This document shows, one piece after another, positions 6,139 to 10,236 of a DNA stretch of 10,236 bases. The translations under genes were made by a program, and so were the position numbers. The DNA is from JBHJOF01 sp050330055 (GTDB lineage Bacteria; Pseudomonadota; Alphaproteobacteria; Kiloniellales; JAKSDN01): positions 1 to 10,236 of the forward strand of contig JBHJOF010000296.1 in assembly GCA_050330055.1 (NCBI GenBank), written 5' to 3'. Below the pieces are notes generated by a model, which worked only from the letters and a program-made list of their open reading frames with translations, did not search any database and was not told where the DNA came from. Within the stretch, counting starts at the first letter, position 1. Each line of letters opens with the position of its first letter.

Positions 6139-7917
6139 ATGACGGCCGAGCAGATCACGCTCTTTGCGATCCTTGCCGCCGCCCTGCTGCTCTTCATCTG
6201 GGGTCGCATCCGCTATGACGTTGTCGCGGTCCTGGCCCTGCTGGCCGCGGTGGTGACCAGCCTGGTGCCGGCCGACGAGGCCTTCCTCGGTTTCGGCCAT
6301 CCCGCCGTCATCACGGTGGCGGGCGTGCTCGTGCTGTCGCGCGCGCTGCGCCATTCCGGTCTGGTCGAATGGGCGGCCCGGGGCCTGCAGCCGCTTACTC
6401 GGCGGCCCACGGCGCACGTGCTGACCATCAGCGGCCTGGGCGCCGTCTGCTCGGCCTTCATGAACAACGTGGGCGCCCTGGCGCTGATCCTGCCGGTCGC
6501 GCTGAAGAGCGCCTACGATCGCGGTCGGCCGGCCAGCTATCTGCTGATGCCGCTGTCCTTCGGCACCCTGCTGGGCGGCCTGCTGACGCTGATCGGCACG
6601 CCGCCCAACATCATCATCGCCAGTTTCCGCGGCGGCGAGACCGGCCAGCCCTTCGGCATGTTCGACTTCACGCCGGTCGGCCTCGGCGTCGCCATGGCAG
6701 GCATCGCCTTTATCGCGCTGATCGGCTGGCGCGGGCTGCCGGCGCGGGCCGACAAGCGCGAGCACATCGAGGAGCTGTTCAACATCGAGGACTACATCAC
6801 CGAGGTGCGGCTGCCCGACGATTCGCCCTTCATAGGCAAGCGCATCGTCGAACTGGAGACGCTGGGCCAGGGCAACGTCGCAGTGGTGTCGCTGGTACGG
6901 CGCGGCGACCGCATGCTGGCGCCCTCAGGTTTCCTGCGCCTGCAGGCCGGCGACATCCTGATCCTCGAGGCCGATACGGCGACCCTGCGCCAGGTGGTGG
7001 AGGACGCCCACCTCGACATGGTGGGCGCGGCCGAGATGACGCCCGAGTCGCTGCGCTCCGACCGGGTCAGCGTAATCGAGGTGGTGATCACCCCGGGCTC
7101 GCGCCTGGACGGCCGCACCGCCCAGGGCATGCGCCTGCACACCCGCTACGGCGTCAACCTGCTGGGCCTGGCGCGCCAGGGACAGGCGATCAACGAGCGC
7201 CTCGGCGACGTACGCTTCATGGCCGGCGACGTGCTGCTGCTGCAGGGCGAGCGCGAAGCAATGCCCGAGACCCTGGCGCAGCTCGGCTGCCTGCCGCTGG
7301 CCGAGCGCGGCGTCGCCTTCGGGCGCCAGCCGATGCGCCTGGCCGGACCGGCCGCCTTCGCCATCGCGATCCTGCTGGTGGTCGGCGGCGTGCTGCCGCC
7401 GCAGATCTCCTTCGTCGCCGCCGCCACGCTGCTGGTCGCGATCGGCGAGATCAGCCTGCGCGAGCTCTACGAATCGATCGACTGGTCGATCATCGTGCTC
7501 TTGGGCGCGCTGATCCCGGTCGGCATGGCGCTGGAGACGACCGGCGGCAGCACGGTGATCGCCATGCCGATCCTGAGCCTGAAAGACACGCTGCCGGTCT
7601 GGTGCCTGCTGGCGCTCCTGATGATGGTCACCATGGTGCTTTCGGACATCATGAACAATGCCGCCACGGCGGTGCTGATGGCACCGATCGGGATCACCAT
7701 CGCGCATGGCCTGGGCGCCAGCGTCGATCCCTTCCTGATGGCTGTCGCGATCGGCGCCTCCAGCACCTTCCTGACGCCGATCGGCCACCAGTCGAACCTG
7801 CTGGTCATGGGCCCCGGCGGCTATCAGTTCGGCGACTACTGGCGCATGGGCCTGCCACTCGACGTGATCATCGTCGCCGTCGCCGTGCCGCTGATCCTCG
7901 TCGTGTGGCCGGTTTAA
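6139..7917 (+). CDS. SLC13-family anion permease with two internal RCK_C (TrkA-C) domains
   Basis: This inner-membrane transporter belongs to the sodium/anion symporter (DASS, ArsB/NhaD-like) group; the substrate, for example sulfate, a dicarboxylate or another anion, cannot be read from sequence. The 592 residues form two halves. Each half has an asparagine-pair helix motif (AFMNNVGALALILPV at 106-120 and SDIMNNAATAVLMAPI at 502-517) and a hairpin motif (LIGTPPNIII at 151-160 and TPIGHQSNLL at 546-555). These repeated elements form the transport site in the family. Between them, after six or so helices, a soluble region at about 210-390 holds two RCK_C-like modules (about 217-290 and 305-385), thought to bind regulatory ligands. 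The ATG at 6139 is chosen because the first helix begins right after it and the upstream frame looks non-coding. GAGGG ends one base before the ATG, unusually close. It is divergent from serC and converges on a DUF1801 gene 10 bases away. Confidence 0.9.
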   Translation: MTAEQITLFAILAAALLLFIWGRIRYDVVAVLALLAAVVTSLVPADEAFLGFGHPAVITVAGVLVLSRALRHSGLVEWAARGLQPLTRRPTAHVLTISGLGAVCSAFMNNVGALALILPVALKSAYDRGRPASYLLMPLSFGTLLGGLLTLIGTPPNIIIASFRGGETGQPFGMFDFTPVGLGVAMAGIAFIALIGWRGLPARADKREHIEELFNIEDYITEVRLPDDSPFIGKRIVELETLGQGNVAVVSLVRRGDRMLAPSGFLRLQAGDILILEADTATLRQVVEDAHLDMVGAAEMTPESLRSDRVSVIEVVITPGSRLDGRTAQGMRLHTRYGVNLLGLARQGQAINERLGDVRFMAGDVLLLQGEREAMPETLAQLGCLPLAERGVAFGRQPMRLAGPAAFAIAILLVVGGVLPPQISFVAAATLLVAIGEISLRELYESIDWSIIVLLGALIPVGMALETTGGSTVIAMPILSLKDTLPVWCLLALLMMVTMVLSDIMNNAATAVLMAPIGITIAHGLGASVDPFLMAVAIGASSTFLTPIGHQSNLLVMGPGGYQFGDYWRMGLPLDVIIVAVAVPLILVVWPV

Positions 7918-7927
7918 GCCGCCACCG

Positions 7928-8365
7928 TTAGAGAACGCGCGGCCGGATGTGATAGGTGAGCGCGAGCGCGATGCAGTGCTTCAGCGCGTCTTCGGGCGGC
8001 TCGCCGGCAAGCGAGAAGACCAAGGCGCGGTTGCCCTGGAAGACGAAGCGGTCGGGGTAGAGCTCGCGAAAGGTCGGAACCAGCCGCGTCTGGCAGTGGA
8101 AGAACATGGCATAGCCGTCGTCGCGGCCCTTGAGGGCGTCGATGCGGATCGTGCTGCCGCTCCTGGGCCGCTCGGTCAGGTAGGCGGGCTGGGACCATTT
8201 CAGAGTCTCGACCAGATCGCCGACGCCATCGGTCTCCGCCGCCGTATCGAGAATGAGCCGGCGCAGCCGCAGCAGGCGCGGGCGCAGTTTCGCCGGGTAG
8301 GCGTCGAAGACCGCCTTGACCCCCGGATCGCGGAAGGGGGCATCTGCAAAGGGCCGGTGTTTCAT
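7928..8365 (-). CDS. DUF1801 domain protein (YdhG-like fold)
   Basis: The 145-residue protein matches the DUF1801 family in length and pattern. LKWSQPAYL (55-63), GSTIRIDALKG (70-80), YAMFFHCQTRLV (85-96) and FRELYPDRFVFQGNRALVF (99-117) follow the family order, with the final TYHIRP (137-142). It is soluble, with no signal peptide or membrane segment. The family has a YdhG-like fold; some relatives are described as iron chaperones or stress proteins, but no reaction is established, so I give none here. The ATG at 8365 is preceded by GAGGGAGG about five bases upstream on the minus strand, a strong ribosome binding site. The upstream neighbour is a MaoC-like gene on the same strand, separated by 97 bases that include a 21-bp palindrome. 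Downstream it converges tightly on the SLC13 gene. Confidence 0.85.
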   Translation of the reverse strand: MKHRPFADAPFRDPGVKAVFDAYPAKLRPRLLRLRRLILDTAAETDGVGDLVETLKWSQPAYLTERPRSGSTIRIDALKGRDDGYAMFFHCQTRLVPTFRELYPDRFVFQGNRALVFSLAGEPPEDALKHCIALALTYHIRPRVL

Positions 8366-8387
8366 CGCAGCCTCCCTCAGCCGGCTT

Positions 8388-8435
8388 GCGGAACTGTGGG
8401 GACACCATGCTTGAATGGTGTCCCCACAGTTCCGC
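8388..8435. repeat. Perfect 21-bp inverted repeat with 6-base loop
   Basis: The arm at 8388-8408 (GCGGAACTGTGGGGAC...) is exactly complementary to 8415-8435 around the loop GCTTGA. It sits between the end of the MaoC-like gene and the start of the DUF1801 gene. No T-run follows it in the direction of transcription, so it is more like a REP or RAYT-type palindrome than an intrinsic terminator. It may still block read-through or protect the mRNA end. The GGGGAC core is shared with the boxes near 3000. Confidence 0.85.
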
Positions 8436-8462
8436 CGCCCCAGCCGGGGCAGAGCTTTCGCC

Positions 8463-8912
8463 TTAACTGACCTTCCGCTTCATGATGTGGATCGCGGTAT
8501 AGCTCATGACCGCCTCGCCCGCCTGGTTCAGGACGCGGTAGTCCATGTGCAGGATGCCGCGGTCGGGCTTCGAGTTGGAGGGGCGCTTGGCCTTGACCTC
8601 GGCCTCGACGTGCAGGCTGTCGCCGGGGCGCACCGGCTTCAGCCAGCGCAGCTCGTCCAAGCCCGGCGAGCCGAGCGAGCAGGCGTTGATCACGTTCGTC
8701 TGGTAGAACAGGCGGAATGACAGCGCCAGGGTCTGGAAGCCGCTGGCCGAGAGGCCGGCGAAGGGCCCCTCCTCCGCCGCTTTGAGGTCGAGGTGGAAGG
8801 GCTGCGGATCGTAGAGCAGCGCGAAATCGAGAATCTGCGACTCGGTGATGGTGGCGCCGGGACTGGTGAAACGCTCGCCGATCTCGAAGTCGTCGAAGCC
8901 GCGCGCCGCCAT
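8463..8912 (-). CDS. MaoC-like hot-dog fold dehydratase
   Basis: MaoC family proteins are cytoplasmic hot-dog fold enzymes, many of them (R)-specific enoyl-CoA hydratases. This 149-residue single-domain protein opens with the family pattern FDDFEIGERFTSPGATITES (6-25). It has the hydratase-type catalytic pair in DPQPFHLD (Asp35 and His40), then a hydrophobic helix with ASGFQTLALSFRLF and the PVRPGDSLHVEAEV strand (about 98-111). The short form suggests a single-domain dehydratase; the acyl-CoA substrate is not predictable. The ATG at 8912 has GGGGAGAG about five bases upstream on the minus strand. There are no fatty acid or PHA genes beside it in the window, so context does not help. DUF1801 lies downstream on the same strand, beyond the palindrome. 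Family call is firm; specific substrate unknown. Confidence 0.92.
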   Translation of the reverse strand: MAARGFDDFEIGERFTSPGATITESQILDFALLYDPQPFHLDLKAAEEGPFAGLSASGFQTLALSFRLFYQTNVINACSLGSPGLDELRWLKPVRPGDSLHVEAEVKAKRPSNSKPDRGILHMDYRVLNQAGEAVMSYTAIHIMKRKVS

Positions 8913-9210
8913 GCCGCTCTCCCCTCTGCCGTTGCGGGCGGCATTATGCCGCGTGCGCGGCGGCGCGCACCAGACGAAGTTCCGAAGCGGAATTTCGCCC
9001 TTTTACCGGATGTCACATGCCAATCGCCCACACGCCGTCATGGTCGGCGAAGGCCACTGCTGTCCGGTTTAGCGGGCGACGATCCGTTGTACGGCCTTGT
9101 TGCATTGGGCTTAGTGGGCATTGCGCCAGGATCGAGACACGCTTTACTGCTGTGCCCTTTCGGCGCTTCGCGCCAACCCCCCTCCGGCGCTGCGCCCGGT
9201 GATCCCCTGG

Positions 9211-9285
9211 GCCTCCCCCGCAAGGGGGGAGGCAAACTAAGGCGCCGGCGCGGCCCACATTTCCCTCCCCCCTTGCGGGGGAGGG
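9211..9285. repeat. Two opposed CCTCCCCC hairpins
   Basis: GCCTCCCCC pairs with GGGGGAGGC (9211-9219 with 9225-9233) around the loop GCAAG. CCCTCCCCC pairs with GGGGGAGGG (9263-9271 with 9277-9285) around the loop CTTGC. The two hairpins are inverted copies of each other, loops included. Both have 9-bp stems. Similar CTCCCCCTTGCGGGGGAG sequences are common dispersed repeats in proteobacterial genomes. Confidence 0.7.
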
Positions 9286-9298
9286 TCAGGGAGGGGGG

Positions 9299-9315
9299 CG
9301 TCCGCGAAGCGGACG
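9299..9315. repeat. Small GAA-loop hairpin
   Basis: CGTCCGC (9299-9305) and GCGGACG (9309-9315) form a perfect 7-bp stem with a GAA loop. It lies within the larger inverted-repeat element, close to its right arm. There is no T-tract, so it is unlikely to be a terminator. Confidence 0.5.
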
Positions 9316-9400
9316 ACAGAACAGGCATCTTGATTTCAACCGGACAGCAGTGGCGTAGGCCGACCATGACGGTCGGTGTGAACGAGCCTTAACTGGACAG

Positions 9401-9426
9401 CCGCGGGCCAAGTCCGGGCATGACAA
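9401..9426. repeat. Degenerate single arm of the TTGACCCGG-type palindromic repeat
   Basis: CCGCGGGCCAAG followed by TCCGGGCATGACAA resembles the right arm of the repeat at 1981-2015, sharing the GGGYCAAG centre and the TGACAA end, but with several changes in the stem. No partner arm is evident nearby. I read it as a decayed or solo copy of the same family. Confidence 0.4.
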
Positions 9427-9447
9427 GCCGGGAATTGACTCGGACGA

Positions 9448-9538
9448 ACAAGGATGAACACGAATAGGTACAACAGGCCTATCGATCACATGACACGCCT
9501 TTGGTTTGTCATTCCTGTCCATCCGTGTTCATCCGTGT
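9448..9538. repeat. Inverted pair of tandem 10-mers (ATCCGTGTTC type)
   Basis: The right arm 9519-9538 contains two tandem units, ATCCGTGTTC and ATCCGTGTTT (9521-9540). The left arm 9448-9468, read in reverse complement, matches it at 17 of 20 positions and is itself made of two near-identical 10-mers. The loop is about 50 bases. The element lies just beyond the 3' end of the DUF1127 gene. Its function is unknown. Confidence 0.6.
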
Positions 9539-9566
9539 TTTCTACCGAGGTCGGCAGCGGGTCCGG

Positions 9567-9815
9567 TCACACCCGCCAGAAGGGCTTGCAGCATTCGCCT
9601 TCGACGTCGGCGCGGCTCAGGCCGATGTCGCTCAGCATGCGGTCGTCGAGGCTGCGCAGGTCGTGGCGCTGGCGCGCGCGCTCCTGCCACTCGAAAAGCA
9701 GGTCGAGGAGCAGCGTGAGGCCGCGCGTACGCCGGCCGTGACGCTGGAAGCGGCGGCTGTAGCCGGTGAGCGGCGGCTTGAGCGCCGCCGAAGGCGATTG
9801 CGGTATCGGGGACAT
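9567..9815 (-). CDS. DUF1127 domain small protein (YjiS-like)
   Basis: The 82-residue protein ends in a DUF1127 core at about 43-81, with WQERARQRHDLRSLDDRMLS leading into DIGLSRADVEGECCKPFWRV, the usual arrangement of this family. The basic N-terminal part (RRFQRHGRRTRG, 21-32) is not conserved in any pattern I recognise. DUF1127 proteins are small, arginine-rich, abundant in alpha- and gammaproteobacteria, and in alphaproteobacteria some have been linked to stress responses and to phosphate or RNA metabolism. The role of this one is unknown. The ATG at 9815 has AAGAG seven bases and AGGA about twelve bases upstream on the minus strand, a moderate site. It lies 58 bases downstream of the acetyltransferase gene on the same strand and may share its transcript. 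Confidence 0.88.
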   Translation of the reverse strand: MSPIPQSPSAALKPPLTGYSRRFQRHGRRTRGLTLLLDLLFEWQERARQRHDLRSLDDRMLSDIGLSRADVEGECCKPFWRV

Positions 9816-9873
9816 GGCTTCGCTCTTTCCTGTCAGTTGCTGGAACGAAACTAGTCACTTGACCGATTCGCCT

Positions 9874-10236
9874 CTATCCGCTCCTTGCGGCGGGCGCGCG
9901 CAAGTCGAGCGCCATGTAGACCACGCCGGCGACGGGATTGTGGTAGTAGGGCGTCGTCTCGCGGAAGCCGAGCGCATCGTAGAGCCGCCGCGCGTCGGCC
10001 ATCTGCGGCAGAGTGTCGAGCAGCATGAGGCGGTAGCCGGCGGCGCGCGCTGCGGCGAGCGCCGTCTCAACCAGGCGGCGGCCGAGCCCGAGGCCGCGGA
10101 AGCCGGGCCGCAGCCAAAGCCGCTTCAGCTCGCAGACACCGGGTTCGGCCAGGGGGCGCAGGGCGACCACGCCCGCCACCTCGCCTTCCACGCGGGCGAG
10201 CCACAGGCCGCCGCGCGGCGGGACGTAGCTGCCGGG
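9874..10236 (-). CDS. GNAT-family N-acetyltransferase (partial, 5' end outside window)
   Basis: GNAT enzymes transfer an acetyl group from acetyl-CoA to an amine; the acceptor here is not identifiable. The frame is open from the right edge, and 120 residues are visible to the TAG at 9874. A GTG at 10191 is an internal valine and not a start, because conserved GNAT sequence (YVPPRGGLWLARVEGEVAGV) continues upstream of it. In order: strands 2-3 with the GEVAGVVALRPL segment, then the acetyl-CoA pyrophosphate-binding motif LRPGFRGLGLGRRL (about 42-55), helix 3, the strand LMLLDTL, and the C-terminal ARRLYDALGFRE motif near residues 82-93. It ends YMALDLRAPAARSG. The missing part would be the first strand and helices. 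DUF1127 follows on the same strand. Confidence 0.9.
   Translation of the reverse strand, partial: PGSYVPPRGGLWLARVEGEVAGVVALRPLAEPGVCELKRLWLRPGFRGLGLGRRLVETALAAARAAGYRLMLLDTLPQMADARRLYDALGFRETTPYYHNPVAGVVYMALDLRAPAARSG

Larger units (their letters stand above)
9035..9372. mobile_element. MITE-like element with 35-bp terminal inverted repeats
   Basis: The arms at 9035-9069 (CCGTCATGGTCGGC...) and 9338-9372 are inverted copies identical at 32 of 35 bases, with the three differences grouped in the middle. Weaker similarity continues about 12 bases outside each arm. The 338-base unit encodes no transposase. No clear target duplication is visible. It could be a non-autonomous insertion element or a composite of REP-type repeats. 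A partial third copy of the inner arm end (TAACTGGACAGC) lies at 9391-9402. Confidence 0.5.
8913..9566. other. Gene-free, repeat-rich intergenic region
   Basis: No coding region is supported in these 654 bases; the open frames present lack ribosome binding sites and family motifs, and they read through inverted repeats. The region holds a 338-base element with long terminal inverted repeats (9035-9372), two opposed CCTCCCCC hairpins, a small GAA-loop hairpin, a degenerate arm of the TTGACCCGG-type repeat (9401-9426), and inverted tandem 10-mers (9448-9538). The promoter of the MaoC-like gene should lie near 8925-9000 but is not obvious. Confidence 0.7.

Noticed and set aside
5240..6142. A 300-codon plus-strand frame overlapping serC
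   Set aside because: It is antisense to serC with its intact catalytic motifs and has no recognisable domain.
7918..7927. A shared terminator between the SLC13 and DUF1801 genes
   Set aside because: Only ten bases separate the two stop codons and no inverted repeat with a T-tract is present.
6369..7931. A 520-codon plus-strand frame overlapping the SLC13 gene
   Set aside because: It is out of frame with a clear transporter that has repeated family motifs; the translation is arginine-rich shadow sequence.
8793..9392. A plus-strand frame through the intergenic repeats
   Set aside because: It begins antisense inside the MaoC-like gene and then reads through inverted repeats and hairpins, so it is not a plausible protein.
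9034..9426. CRISPR array suspected from repeated elements
   Set aside because: The repeats are inverted, differ in sequence and are not regularly spaced; there are no direct repeat-spacer units and no cas genes.

Overview
This is a GC-rich stretch of chromosome that most resembles an alphaproteobacterium, probably near the Rhodospirillales. That placement is inferred from four things: an alphaproteobacterial-type SerC overlapping serA, a HisZ-type regulatory subunit, a small DUF1127 protein, and palindromic intergenic repeats built on a TTGACCCGG core. There are ten protein-coding genes, two of them cut by the window edges. I see no tRNA, rRNA, CRISPR array, phage gene or transposase.

Layout. 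On the minus strand, the start of hisZ (histidine biosynthesis) runs off the left edge. Divergent from it on the plus strand is an envelope group: an MscS-type mechanosensitive channel, a PqiA-like four-helix membrane protein, and a 105-residue three-helix membrane protein of unknown function. A convergent gap with GGGGAC palindromes separates this group from the minus-strand serine operon serC-serA, whose stop and start codons overlap as TGATG. Divergent from serC is a plus-strand SLC13-family permease with two internal RCK_C (TrkA-C) domains. It converges on a minus-strand DUF1801 protein, which is preceded by a MaoC-like hot-dog dehydratase. After a gene-free, repeat-rich stretch of about 650 bases come a DUF1127 protein and a GNAT acetyltransferase, both on the minus strand; the latter is cut at its 5' end by the right edge.

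Function. SerA and SerC are the first two steps of the phosphorylated serine pathway (3-phosphoglycerate to 3-phosphohydroxypyruvate to phosphoserine). HisZ is the regulatory partner of a short-form HisG. MscS, PqiA-like and the small membrane protein may together serve envelope or osmotic stress, but this rests on adjacency only.

The genes are ordinary core or housekeeping types. The less ordinary content is intergenic: a paired-hairpin repeat whose arms differ by compensatory changes, a perfect 21-bp palindrome, a cluster of GGGGACWGTCCCC boxes, a 338-bp element with 35-bp terminal inverted repeats but no coding capacity, and an inverted pair of tandem 10-mers. I see no convincing new multi-gene system here.
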